From: Verrucomicrobiota bacterium
Lineage (GTDB): Bacteria > Verrucomicrobiota > Verrucomicrobiia > Chthoniobacterales > Terrimicrobiaceae
Direction of reading: 5' to 3'
Length of the DNA: 64,000 nt
Assembly (NCBI GenBank): GCA_026398275.1
Contig: JAPLTF010000018.1
Span: forward strand, 95,378-159,377
The notes beneath the pieces were generated by a model. It searched no databases. It was given only the letters and a program-made list of their open reading frames with translations, and was not told the origin of the DNA. This document shows positions 1-8,592 of this stretch, one piece after another (position 1 is the stretch's first letter; each line of letters starts with the position of its first letter). The translations under genes and the position numbers were made by a program.

Positions 1-1569
1 CGCCACGATCGCCGGCGTCGCAAAGGCCGGCAGCGTCGGCCCGAGGCGGATGTTGCGCACGCCCAGATGCAGAAGCGTCAGCAGGACGGCCACCGCCTTC
101 TGCTCATACCACGAAATGTTGAGAGAGAGCGGAAGATCGTTGATGCCGCAGCCGAAGGCCTCGGCCAGCGCGGAGGCGATCTTGATGGCCGAATACGCGT
201 CGTTGCACTGCCCGCAATCGAGCAGCCGCGGGATGCCCCCGATCGTGCCAAAGTCGTTCCGGTTGAAACGGAACTTTCCGCACCCGAGCGTGAGGATCAC
301 GCAATCGGAGGGGATCTGCTCGGTGAATTCGGTGTAGTAGTTGCGGCCGGTTTTTGCCCCGTCGCACCCGCCGACAAGGAAGAAATGCCGGATGGCACCG
401 GATTTCACCGCAGCCACAACCTGATCGGCAACACCGAGGACGGCATTGTGACCGAATCCGAGCGTGAGGGTTTTGCCATCGACGTCGGCCGGAAACCCGG
501 GCGAGCGCAGGGCGGTCTTGATGACTGCCGAAAAATCCCGCCCGTCCAGATGTCGGATCCCCGGCCACGCCACGAGCCCGCAGGTGAAGAGCCTCTGGAA
601 ATAGCTCTGCTTCGGAAGCTGGATGCAGTTCGTCGTCATGAGGATCGCTCCGGGAAACCGGTCAAAATCCCGCGCCTGGTCCTGCCAGGCTCCACCGTAG
701 TGGCCGGCCAGATTCGGAAACTTGTGGAGCTCCGGATACCCGTGCGCCGGGAGCATCTCCCCATGGGTATACACGTTGATCCCGGTCCCTTGTGTCTGTT
801 CGAGAAGGGACATCAAATCCTCCAGGTTGTGCCCGGAAACCAAAATGCACGGGCCGGCGACCGGATCGAGGCGGACGTGCGTCGGCACCGGATGCCCGAA
901 GCGTTTCGTGTGCACGCCGTCGAGGGATTCCAAAACCTTGAAGTTGGCCTCGCCGCACCTCATGCACAGGCCGAGCAGTTGGTCGATGGTCGTCGCCTCG
1001 CCCGGCGCAATGGCCGCAAGGGCTTCAAAAATAAAGAGCGATGTCTCCCCCGTGTCGCCTCCCGCATCGCGAACGTGCCAGGCATAGGCCGCCATGCCTT
1101 TCAGCCCGTAGGTCAGCAGTTCCTGCAGGCCGAGCAAATCCGCCCCGATGTCCTCCTGCCGGCTCTCGATCCCCGCATCCTCGCCCTGGCGAATCAGGTC
1201 GTCCAGGTTTCCAGCCGGAACAAAACACGTCGCGCCGTTGAACGATGCGGGATCGAGCTCTCCCCGGACCCCGGCATAAAGCTTCCGCGCCGCATCGAGG
1301 TGCCGCCCCGCCTCATCCAGCATGCCCTGCAGCCGGACCGGATCGAAGTTCACGTTCGTCACCGTCGTGAACAGCGCGTCGAGCGCGAACCGCTCCAACG
1401 CCTCCGACCGCGACCCCGCCTCCGCCGCACGGTGCGCAAAAACGCTCACCCCCTTCAGCGCGTGCAGCAGCAGGTCCTGCAGCGCCGCCGTCTCGGGATT
1501 TTTTCCGCAGACCCCAACGGCCGTGCAGCCGGTGCGTTGCGACGATTGCTCACATTGATAACAAAACAT
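1..1569 (-). CDS. hcp: Hybrid cluster protein (hydroxylamine reductase-like), 3' end cut by window edge
   Basis: Reading the minus strand from position 1569 gives a protein that begins MFCYQCEQ and runs off the left edge after about 523 residues; the family is normally about 540-550 residues, so only a short C-terminus is missing. The N-terminal cysteines are C3, C6, C15 and C21 (Cx2C, x8, C, x5, C), the spacing of the class with a proximal [4Fe-4S] cluster. Later segments such as GHNLEDL, YTHGEMLPAHGYPEL, TTNCIQLP and LGCGKFRFN carry the expected ligands of the hybrid Fe-S-O cluster. Hcp acts in the cytoplasm on NO or hydroxylamine in nitrosative stress and anaerobic metabolism. An in-frame ATG at 1578 (adding MSS) is an alternative start. 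No electron-transfer partner (hcr) is adjacent. Confidence 0.93.
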   Translation of the reverse strand, partial: MFCYQCEQSSQRTGCTAVGVCGKNPETAALQDLLLHALKGVSVFAHRAAEAGSRSEALERFALDALFTTVTNVNFDPVRLQGMLDEAGRHLDAARKLYAGVRGELDPASFNGATCFVPAGNLDDLIRQGEDAGIESRQEDIGADLLGLQELLTYGLKGMAAYAWHVRDAGGDTGETSLFIFEALAAIAPGEATTIDQLLGLCMRCGEANFKVLESLDGVHTKRFGHPVPTHVRLDPVAGPCILVSGHNLEDLMSLLEQTQGTGINVYTHGEMLPAHGYPELHKFPNLAGHYGGAWQDQARDFDRFPGAILMTTNCIQLPKQSYFQRLFTCGLVAWPGIRHLDGRDFSAVIKTALRSPGFPADVDGKTLTLGFGHNAVLGVADQVVAAVKSGAIRHFFLVGGCDGAKTGRNYYTEFTEQIPSDCVILTLGCGKFRFNRNDFGTIGGIPRLLDCGQCNDAYSAIKIASALAEAFGCGINDLPLSLNISWYEQKAVAVLLTLLHLGVRNIRLGPTLPAFATPAIVA

Positions 1570-1713
1570 GGAACTCATGATGATGGATTTTCTTTGGCGT
1601 GTTGGTTGGATGGAAACGCCATTCGTGACAGGCCCGCGCCTGAAGGCAAGAATAAAAGGTAGTTATTTCTTTTATATATTTACGGAGCGGATGGAAACCG
1701 TGCGTGCGGGGGC

Positions 1714-2604
1714 TCACCCCCGAGGGTCGAACGCGTCGCGCATGGCGTCGCCGAGGAAGTTCAGGGCGAGCAGGGTGAGCGACATGGCGGCGGCCGGAAA
1801 AACCAGCAGCCACCAGAAGCTTTTGAGCGGGTTGATCGCGCCGGCCCCGTCGGAGAGGAGCGATCCCCAGCTTGCCTGCGGGGCCTGGATTCCCAGCCCG
1901 AGGAAGCTCAGGAAGGATTCGTCGATGATCACTGCGGGGATGGTGAGCGTGAGGTAGATCAGGATGATTCCGCTCAGGTTCGGCAGAAGATGCCGCAGGA
2001 GGATTTTGACATGCGACTGGCCGAGCACCCGGGCCGCAGCGATGAACTGCCGCGACTTCAGCGAGAGCACCTGCCCGCGGACGATCCGCGCCATGGTCAG
2101 CCACTCGATCACGCCGAGGGTCAGGATCAGAATCGCGATCTGAGAGGACTGGACGAGCCATTCCCACCCGAGCCCGGAGGCAAATGTCTGGAGCTGTTTG
2201 TTGAACGCGCTGATCGCGATCAGGATGAAAATCAACCGCGGCACGGAGTAGAGGATGTCCACAAGGCGCATCATGAAGCCGTCGACCACGCCGCCGGCGT
2301 ATCCGGCGACAAGCCCCCAGGCGGTGCCGATGAAAAGGCTCACGAGGGCACCGCAGAGCCCCACGGCCAACGAAATCCTGCCGCCGGCCAGCACGCGGAG
2401 GAGCAGGTCGCGGCCGTTGAGGTCGGTGCCGAACGGGTGCTCCCAGGAGGGGGGCGCATACTGGTTCGGCCCGGGATCGCCGAGCGAGGCGGGAAGAAAG
2501 CAGGGCCCCGCCACACAGGCCAGCACGACAAGGAGCAGGACCGCCGCGGAAATCCACGCCGAGGGGTTGCGCAGCAGGCGGCGGACGGCGCGCGGGTCAG
2601 CCAC
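1714..2604 (-). CDS. ABC transporter permease, OppC/DppC type
   Basis: This 296-residue integral membrane protein has an N-terminal membrane segment (SAWISAAVLLLVVLACVAG), then the typical periplasmic loop with HPFGTDLNGRDLL and the permease core with the loop that docks the ATPase (around FLSFLGLGIQ near the C-terminus). It would pair with the OppB-type permease upstream to import peptides, nickel or sugars. I chose the GTG at 2604 because a GGAGG lies 4 nt upstream and it overlaps the end of the preceding gene by 8 nt; a longer reading from an ATG at 2646 would overlap by 50 nt. No ATPase or solute-binding protein is next to it in the window. Confidence 0.88.
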   Translation of the reverse strand: MADPRAVRRLLRNPSAWISAAVLLLVVLACVAGPCFLPASLGDPGPNQYAPPSWEHPFGTDLNGRDLLLRVLAGGRISLAVGLCGALVSLFIGTAWGLVAGYAGGVVDGFMMRLVDILYSVPRLIFILIAISAFNKQLQTFASGLGWEWLVQSSQIAILILTLGVIEWLTMARIVRGQVLSLKSRQFIAAARVLGQSHVKILLRHLLPNLSGIILIYLTLTIPAVIIDESFLSFLGLGIQAPQASWGSLLSDGAGAINPLKSFWWLLVFPAAAMSLTLLALNFLGDAMRDAFDPRG

Positions 2605-3511
2605 GGATCCTCCGATCCAGCAGGCCGTATGCCACATCGACCGCAAGGTTGAAAAGCACGAGGAGCACGCAGTAGACGATCACCATCCCGCCGATCAGAA
2701 ACCCGTCGCGATTGAGAATCGAATTGACGAAAAATCCGCCCGCCCCGGGGATGTGGAAGATCGTCTCGACGATGATCGAGCCGGTGAGGAGGTGCGCCGC
2801 GAGCGGGCCGAGATACGACACGACCGGCAGCACGGCGATCCGCAGGGCGTGCTTGTAAACCACGGCGGACTCGCGGAGCCCCTTGGCGCGGGCCGTCCGC
2901 ACAAAGTCCTGCTGGAGCGTCTCGACCATGCTCCCGCGCATGAGTCGCGCGATCGCGGCCATCGCCGGCGCGGCGAGCGTGACGGCGGGGAGGATCAGCT
3001 CCTGCCAGCTCCCCCAGCCTCCGACCGGCAGCCAGTGGAGCTCGAGGCCGAAGAAAAGGATGAGCAGCGGCCCGACGATGTAGGCGGGCAGCGAGATCGC
3101 CGCCAGCGCAAGAAACATTGCACCGAAGTCCCTCCATGTGTGCTGGTGCATCGCGGCCAATGTCCCGAGCCAGACGCCCCCGACCGACGCCAGCAGGAAC
3201 GCGACTCCCCCGAGGCAGAGCGTCACCGGCAGGGTCTGGACGAGGATCTCGTTGACCGAGCGGTTGCGGTATTTCGTCGAGAGGCGCAGGTCGCCGCGCA
3301 CGAGGTCCGACAGGTAGCCCGAGTATTGCTCCCAGAGCGAGCCATCGAGCTTGTATTTCGCGAGCAGCTGCCGCTCGATCGCCGGCGGGATCTTCCGCTC
3401 CCCGTCAAACGGCCCGCCGGGAGAGAGCCGGATCAGCACAAACGTGATCGAGACCACGCAGAACAGCACCAGCACCAGCGCCCCCAAACGTCTCAGCAAC
3501 GACAATCCCAT
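2597..3511 (-). CDS. ABC transporter permease, OppB/DppB type
   Basis: The 304-residue protein starts with a classic OppB amino end (a membrane segment ending ITFVLIRLSPGGPFD), followed by a large periplasmic loop and a multi-helix permease domain with the EAA-like loop (FVRTARAKGLRESAVVYKHALR) that contacts the ATPase. It ends VAYGLLDRRIRG, as OppB proteins do. It is first in a two-gene unit with the OppC-type permease and is transcribed divergently from the beta-galactosidase gene. The substrate cannot be read from the sequence; proximity to a galactosidase makes an oligosaccharide possible but peptide or nickel import is equally compatible. Confidence 0.88.
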   Translation of the reverse strand: MGLSLLRRLGALVLVLFCVVSITFVLIRLSPGGPFDGERKIPPAIERQLLAKYKLDGSLWEQYSGYLSDLVRGDLRLSTKYRNRSVNEILVQTLPVTLCLGGVAFLLASVGGVWLGTLAAMHQHTWRDFGAMFLALAAISLPAYIVGPLLILFFGLELHWLPVGGWGSWQELILPAVTLAAPAMAAIARLMRGSMVETLQQDFVRTARAKGLRESAVVYKHALRIAVLPVVSYLGPLAAHLLTGSIIVETIFHIPGAGGFFVNSILNRDGFLIGGMVIVYCVLLVLFNLAVDVAYGLLDRRIRG

Positions 3512-3681
3512 GGTCTTGGAAAATCTCCCGACATGCCCGGAAGCCTAGAACACGGCGGCGGGAGTGGCCAGCGTCCAGTTTTGGTGCCCGCATCCTGTGC
3601 GGCCGGGTTTTGCCATGCCCAAAAAATGCCTTTCCCTTGTGGCGGCGGCATGAACATGTTGCGCAGGGAATACTCAAGCCC

Positions 3682-5715
3682 ATGTCCAACCCTGCCCCCC
3701 TCTCCCATCTTCGACCCAGCCCGCTGCGGGAGTTCCTCTTCGGCTCCGCCTACTACCCGGAGCACTGGGACGCCGCCATCCGCGAAGCCGATCCTGCCCT
3801 GCTGCGCGCCGCCGGATGGAATGTCGTGCGCATGGGCGAATTCGCCTGGGATCTCATCGAGCCGGAGGAGGGGAAATTCGATTTCCGCCTCTTCGACGAG
3901 ACCATCGCCCGCATGGCAGCGGTTGGGATCCGAACGATCTTTTGCACGCCCACCGCAGCGCCGCCGCGCTGGCTCACAGTGAATCATCCCGGGATCGTGC
4001 GCGTGGACGCGGATGGACGGCTGATGCAGCACGGCTCGCGCCAGCACGCCTCGTATTTCAGCCCGGTGTTCCGCGAATACAGCCGGCGCATCACCCGCGC
4101 TCTGGCCGGACATTTCGCCGGCAACCCGCACGTCATCGGCTGGCAGACGGACAACGAGTTCCACTGCCACTTTGCATTCGACCACTCGCCCGACGTGCAG
4201 TCCGCCTTCGCGGAATGGCTTCGCGTCCGTTTCGAAAATGACATCGCCAAACTCAACGCCGCCTGGGGCACCGCCTTTTGGAGCCAGACCTATGTGCGGT
4301 TCGAGGACGTGCCCACGCCGCGCGACCACCGGCCGACATGGGCCAACCCGGCCCACGCGCTGGACTACCGCCGATTCCTCGCCGACGGGATCGCCTCCTT
4401 CCAGCGCGAGCAGGTCGAGATCCTCCGTGCCGCCAACTCCGCCTGGTGGATCACGCACAATGGCTGCCATGAGGTGAGCGATTATCGCGGCGACCTCGGC
4501 CGCGACCTGGATTTTGTCAGCTACGATTCGTATCCGTTTTTTGAGCTGGAGCCCGCGAGCCGCGCGTCCAACCATGCGTTCCAGCTCGACCTCGTGCGTT
4601 CCTATGCCGGGAACTTCGTCGTCATGGAGCAGCAGTCCGGGCCCGGCGGCCAGGGCGACTACTTTTTGGACAATCCCGAGCCCGGCGAGATGCGCCGCCT
4701 CGCCTGGACGGGCATCGCCCGCGGGGCCGACGGCCTGCTGCTGTTCCGTGAACGCTCCTGCCGGTTCGGTGCCGAGGAGTATTGGACCGGAGTGCTCGAC
4801 CACGACAACGTGCCGCGCCGCCGCTACCGCGAAGCCTCGCAACTCGGCGCGGAGGTGGCCCGCGTCGGCCGCGAACTGCTCGGTACCACCGTGCGCTTCG
4901 ACGTGGGCGTGGCCGCCGGCGATTTCACCTGCGAGCAAGGCCACGCCCCGCTCTCCCACGGATTGCCCGACCCGCGCGCCATGGCAAAATGCATCCATGG
5001 CGTGTTTTTCCGGGCCGGCTGCGCGGTCGGCATCGTCCACCCCGAGGACACGCTTGAGGGGCTGAAAATATACATACTTCCGCATCTCGCGCTGTTCAAC
5101 CCGGCCTGGCTGCCGGCGCTGGAGAATTTTGTCGCCGCCGGCGGCACGCTCGTCGTAGGCGCGCGAACCGGCTCGAAGGATCTCAATAACAACGTCAACC
5201 CGGAAACCCCGCCGGGCGCTTTGCGCGGCCTGGCCGGTGCAACGGTCGAGGAATACGGACGGCAGAACCGTCCTGAGGCCCGCCCGCTGGCCATGCGTCT
5301 GGAAGGAGCGGAATCGGATACGCCGACCACGCTTTGGTATGAACAGCTCGCGCCCGACAAGGGAACCTTGGTGGCGGGCACATGGACGACGCGCCATCTC
5401 GCCGGCAAACCTGCCATCACCCGGCGTGCGCATGGGCGCGGCCAGGTGATCTATGTCGGCACCTATCTTACGCGCGAGTTCACTGAGGGCCTTCTGCCCC
5501 TGCTCCCGATCCCCGCCCCGGGCGGGCGCAGCAGCAGCGTGGAGACCGTGCTGCGGGCGGATGCCAACCGCCGCTTCCGAATTCTGATCAACCACGGAGA
5601 AGATACGGCCCGCATCGCGGTGCCGGTCGCGGGTCGCGAGTTGCTGGACGACAAGCCCGTCTCGGGCACGCTGGCGCTCGCTCCGAACGGAGTCGCGGTG
5701 ATCCGGGAGCGGTGA
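3682..5715 (+). CDS. Beta-galactosidase, glycoside hydrolase family 42
   Basis: The protein of 677 residues has the GH42 layout: an (alpha/beta)8 barrel beginning FGSAYYPEHWD, with NVVRMGEFAWDLIEP typical of the clan-A N-terminal half, a trimerisation domain (about residues 380-600) and a small C-terminal beta domain. The acid/base glutamate is E159 in QTDNEFHC and the nucleophile is E316 in VMEQQSGPG. There is no signal peptide, so it would act in the cytoplasm on imported galactosides. An upstream in-frame ATG at 3610 adds 24 residues that do not look like GH42, so I prefer 3682. The length matches the family (650-700 residues). Confidence 0.93.
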   Translation: MSNPAPLSHLRPSPLREFLFGSAYYPEHWDAAIREADPALLRAAGWNVVRMGEFAWDLIEPEEGKFDFRLFDETIARMAAVGIRTIFCTPTAAPPRWLTVNHPGIVRVDADGRLMQHGSRQHASYFSPVFREYSRRITRALAGHFAGNPHVIGWQTDNEFHCHFAFDHSPDVQSAFAEWLRVRFENDIAKLNAAWGTAFWSQTYVRFEDVPTPRDHRPTWANPAHALDYRRFLADGIASFQREQVEILRAANSAWWITHNGCHEVSDYRGDLGRDLDFVSYDSYPFFELEPASRASNHAFQLDLVRSYAGNFVVMEQQSGPGGQGDYFLDNPEPGEMRRLAWTGIARGADGLLLFRERSCRFGAEEYWTGVLDHDNVPRRRYREASQLGAEVARVGRELLGTTVRFDVGVAAGDFTCEQGHAPLSHGLPDPRAMAKCIHGVFFRAGCAVGIVHPEDTLEGLKIYILPHLALFNPAWLPALENFVAAGGTLVVGARTGSKDLNNNVNPETPPGALRGLAGATVEEYGRQNRPEARPLAMRLEGAESDTPTTLWYEQLAPDKGTLVAGTWTTRHLAGKPAITRRAHGRGQVIYVGTYLTREFTEGLLPLLPIPAPGGRSSSVETVLRADANRRFRILINHGEDTARIAVPVAGRELLDDKPVSGTLALAPNGVAVIRER

Positions 5716-5779
5716 ACCGCAGGGAATTTTTTCCCCTTGCCGCGCTCTTCGCAGTTGCCACCACGGAATATTGGTGTAA

Positions 5780-6607
5780 ATGCCTCCTCACATGAAAATC
5801 CCGCTCGAAGATAGCTTTGCAGATATCGTCGGGAAAGCTCAGCGCGGACTGAAGCTTTCCGACGACGCCCTCGCCGCCGAGGCCGGGGTGCCGGCAGCGG
5901 CACTCGCCGCGGTCAAGGACGGGACATTTGATCCCGCGACCCTCTCCGCGCTCGCGCCCGTGCTGGGCTTGAACGTGGAGGCTCTCGTCGCGCTCGGTGC
6001 GGGAACCTACCAGCCCGCCGAGGTCGCCGTTCGAGGCCTGGAGTCTTTCAATACGCCTTTCGAGGACATGACCGTGAACAGCCATCTCGTCTGGGTTGAG
6101 GCAACAAAGGAAGCCGCCGCCTTCGACACCGGCGCGGATGCCTCGCCGATGCTCGAATTTCTCCGCCAGCACGGGCTCACGTTGAAATACCTGTTCCTCA
6201 CCCACACCCATGGGGACCATATTTTGGAGCTGGACCGCCTTGTCGAGAAGACCGGGGCGCACGCCTTTGTCGGAAGCCGCGAACCGTCGCTCGCAGGGGC
6301 CGAGGCCTTCGAGGCCGGCAAGACATTCCCACTCGGCAGCCTTTCGATCAAAACCCGTCTGACATGGGGGCATGCCCATGGAGGCATCACGTATGTGATC
6401 GCCGGCCTGGAAAAGCCGCTCGCCGTTGTCGGAGATGCGGTTTTTGCCGGGTCGATGGGCGGCGGTGCCGTCTCCTACGCAGACGCCCTCCGCACAAACC
6501 GCGAAGAGATCCTCACGCTCCCAAATGACACCGTCCTGGCACCCGGTCACGGGCCGCTCACGACCGTGGCAGAACAAAAGAAATCGAACCCGTTTTTGGC
6601 CTCCTGA
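5780..6607 (+). CDS. Metallo-beta-lactamase-fold hydrolase with N-terminal helix-turn-helix-like domain
   Basis: Residues 12-75 are helical and look like an XRE/Cro-type helix-turn-helix (KLSDDALAAEAGVPAAALAAV, then a TLSALAPVLGLNVEAL segment). From about residue 85 on it is a metallo-beta-lactamase fold with the metal motif H142-x-H144-x-D146-H147 (THTHGDH), a later histidine in WGHAHGG, an aspartate in VVGDAVF and a histidine in LAPGHGPL. This matches glyoxalase II/persulfide-dioxygenase-like hydrolases rather than antibiotic-hydrolysing enzymes. It lies 3 nt upstream of the isomerase/epimerase gene and is probably co-transcribed with it. The substrate is unknown. A second in-frame ATG at 5792 is possible. 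Confidence 0.82.
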   Translation: MPPHMKIPLEDSFADIVGKAQRGLKLSDDALAAEAGVPAAALAAVKDGTFDPATLSALAPVLGLNVEALVALGAGTYQPAEVAVRGLESFNTPFEDMTVNSHLVWVEATKEAAAFDTGADASPMLEFLRQHGLTLKYLFLTHTHGDHILELDRLVEKTGAHAFVGSREPSLAGAEAFEAGKTFPLGSLSIKTRLTWGHAHGGITYVIAGLEKPLAVVGDAVFAGSMGGGAVSYADALRTNREEILTLPNDTVLAPGHGPLTTVAEQKKSNPFLAS

Positions 6608-6610
6608 TTT

Positions 6611-7474
6611 ATGAAAAAACCACCCGCCATCCACCACATCGCCGCCCTCTGGTCGCTGCTGGATTACCCCAGCGAAAAAAGCCCCTGGTCGATCGAGCGC
6701 CAGCTCACCGATGTGAAAGCCGCCGGCTTCGATGGCTTCGCAACCTTTCCGGAAAAAGAACATGCCCGACTCGCAGAGAAGCTGGGGCTGACGGTGGTCG
6801 GGTTTATCGCCTCGGCCAAGCCGGCCGAATTCCGCGACCTCATCCAGAAAAACGTTGAGAACGGTGCGGTCCACATCAACGTCCAGCTCGCCGACCATGA
6901 CACCCCGGTTGAAAAGTCGATCAAGATGGCGGTCCAGATCGTCGAGCTCGGCGCGAAGCTCGGCGCCAAGTGCTCGATCGAGGTCCACCGCGACACCTGC
7001 ACCGAGACGCCGGAAAAAACCTATGCGATTGCCGAGGGCTACCGCAGGGCCACCGGGCAGCTCATGCCGACGACATGGGATTTTTCCCACCTCTCGGTCG
7101 TCAAGCACCTCGCGCCGCCCTACTGGGAGCGGCTCCTCGTGGCGCCGAAGCTCGTCCAGCGGGCGGAGCAGATCCACTTCCGGCCGTTCAACGGCCACCA
7201 CTGCCAGATCCCGGTCACCGACGGAAGCGGAAAACTGAGCCTGGAGCTCACGCAATGGCTCCCATTCCTCGACAAGACCCTCGAGATGTGGCTCGCCGGC
7301 CAGCAGGACGGACGCGACCTTTTTGTCGTTCCGGAAATGGGCCCGGTGCGCGGCGGATATAACTTCGCTTCGCTGCCGAACAGCTGGGAGGAGGCCAAGG
7401 TTCTCCGCAAGATCATCGGGAAGGCCTGGAAGAAGGCGCTCGGCGCACAACCAAAATACGCAAAATCCAAATGA
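6611..7474 (+). CDS. Sugar phosphate isomerase/epimerase-like TIM-barrel protein
   Basis: The 287 residues look like the xylose-isomerase-like TIM barrel (AP endonuclease 2 / IolE-type) family: ALWSLLDYPSEK at strand 1, AAGFDGFAT, then VEIGAK-type repeats and a metal-binding region around EVHRDTCTETPEKTY and WDFSHLSVVKH. Such proteins interconvert or dehydrate sugars or inositols with a divalent metal. It sits between the MBL-fold gene (3 nt gap) and the dehydrogenase (ATGA overlap), which suggests a short catabolic operon for a sugar-derived acid. The exact substrate cannot be assigned. Confidence 0.78.
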   Translation: MKKPPAIHHIAALWSLLDYPSEKSPWSIERQLTDVKAAGFDGFATFPEKEHARLAEKLGLTVVGFIASAKPAEFRDLIQKNVENGAVHINVQLADHDTPVEKSIKMAVQIVELGAKLGAKCSIEVHRDTCTETPEKTYAIAEGYRRATGQLMPTTWDFSHLSVVKHLAPPYWERLLVAPKLVQRAEQIHFRPFNGHHCQIPVTDGSGKLSLELTQWLPFLDKTLEMWLAGQQDGRDLFVVPEMGPVRGGYNFASLPNSWEEAKVLRKIIGKAWKKALGAQPKYAKSK

Positions 7475-8367
7475 GCAAATCCATCGCATTCGTCGGCGTC
7501 GGCCGCATGGGCGCCAACATGGCCCGCCGCCTCAAATCCCAGGGCTTCGCCGTCACGGCGGTTTACGACTCCCACCGCCCGGGGGCCGAGACCCTCGCGG
7601 CGGAAATCGGGGCAAAGGCCCCCGCGACTCTCGCCGAAATCACCGCGGCCGCCGACATCATCATCACCGTCGTCACCGATGACGCCGCCCAGCTCGGCAT
7701 CTTTTCCGAAACCGGCGATTCCCTGCTCGCCGGGGCCGGGGGAAAAACCTTCATCAACTGCGCCACCGTTTCGCCCGCGACCCATCGCGAAATCGAAAAG
7801 CGAGCGGAACAGGCGGGCGCGCATTCGCTCGAAGCCTGCATGGCCTCGAGCATCACCCAGGCTCTCAACGGCACGCTCTACCTCATGGCCGGCGGAAAAA
7901 AAGCGGTCTTCGACAGCGTGCAGGATGTCCTCCTCCCGCTTTCCGACGACGGGAAATTGCTCCGCTACATCGGCACCTCCGGGCAGGCCGCACAGCTCAA
8001 GGCCCTGGTGAACATGGTCATGAACATCAACACCGCCGGCCTCGCAGAGGGCCTCGGCCTCGCATCCTCGCTCGGCCTCGACCTCAAAACCGTCATGGAG
8101 GTCTTCTCCCAAACGGGCGCGAACTCGCGCGTCCTCGCCACCGACGGCGAAGACATGGTGAACCGCGACCACGCCTGCTTCTTCTCCGCCGCGCACGCCG
8201 CGAAGGACAGCGGAATCGCGCTCTCGCTGGCCAGGGAGCAGGACCTCAACCTGCCGTTGGCGGCAGCGGCCAAAGCCCAATACGACCGCATGGTCGCAGA
8301 AGGCCTCGGGCTCCTGGATAAGAGCGGCATCGCCGAACTCACGTTTCCCGGCCGGGCAAACGCGTAA
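7471..8367 (+). CDS. Beta-hydroxyacid dehydrogenase (3-hydroxyisobutyrate / tartronate semialdehyde reductase family)
   Basis: The 298-residue protein opens with the NAD(P) motif G9-x-G11-x-x-G14 (FVGVGRMGANMARRL) and continues with the family pattern: a two-domain structure in which the segment GQAAQLKALVNMVMN contains the catalytic lysine and the N-x-x-x-N region. The substrate motif is degenerate (ACMASSITQALNGTL in place of D-A-P-V-S-G), so the substrate may differ from hydroxyisobutyrate. Its start overlaps the preceding stop as ATGA, so it is translationally coupled to the isomerase-like gene. It probably reduces or oxidises a semialdehyde produced by that pathway. Confidence 0.85.
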   Translation: MSKSIAFVGVGRMGANMARRLKSQGFAVTAVYDSHRPGAETLAAEIGAKAPATLAEITAAADIIITVVTDDAAQLGIFSETGDSLLAGAGGKTFINCATVSPATHREIEKRAEQAGAHSLEACMASSITQALNGTLYLMAGGKKAVFDSVQDVLLPLSDDGKLLRYIGTSGQAAQLKALVNMVMNINTAGLAEGLGLASSLGLDLKTVMEVFSQTGANSRVLATDGEDMVNRDHACFFSAAHAAKDSGIALSLAREQDLNLPLAAAAKAQYDRMVAEGLGLLDKSGIAELTFPGRANA

Positions 8368-8592
8368 AATATCGCTGCGTTCCGGGGAGTGCGCGCGACT
8401 CGCGTGCCGTGAATGGCGGCACGCCATTCACCCCGTTTTCCTCCGGGGCTCGATCCGGCCGGCGGGCCGCCGGCCACCACACGCGGGTCGCGCGTCCCGC
8501 CTGTTTGGAGACTGAGCGGCGGAGCCAGAGCCGCACACGGGCATGGCACCCAATGCTCCCTTGCCAGCACTGCGCGCCAACCGCACCCGCTT
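8368..8592. other. Intergenic region between convergent genes, with small hairpins
   Basis: No gene was seen in these 225 bases. There is a perfect 8-bp inverted repeat (GAATGGCG at 8411-8418, CGCCATTC at 8422-8429, 3-nt loop) followed a few bases later by TTTT, which could end transcription of the plus-strand operon, and a second G+C-rich palindrome at 8457-8475. Confidence 0.5.

Noticed and set aside
67..1662. Plus-strand open frame of about 530 codons
   Set aside because: It is opposite hcp. The minus strand has full Hcp motifs, while the plus reading has no domain and an arginine/proline-rich composition typical of antisense frames in high-G+C DNA.
8457..8475. Perfect 9-bp G+C inverted repeat as a terminator
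   Set aside because: The loop is one base and no T-run follows, so it cannot fold as a normal terminator hairpin.
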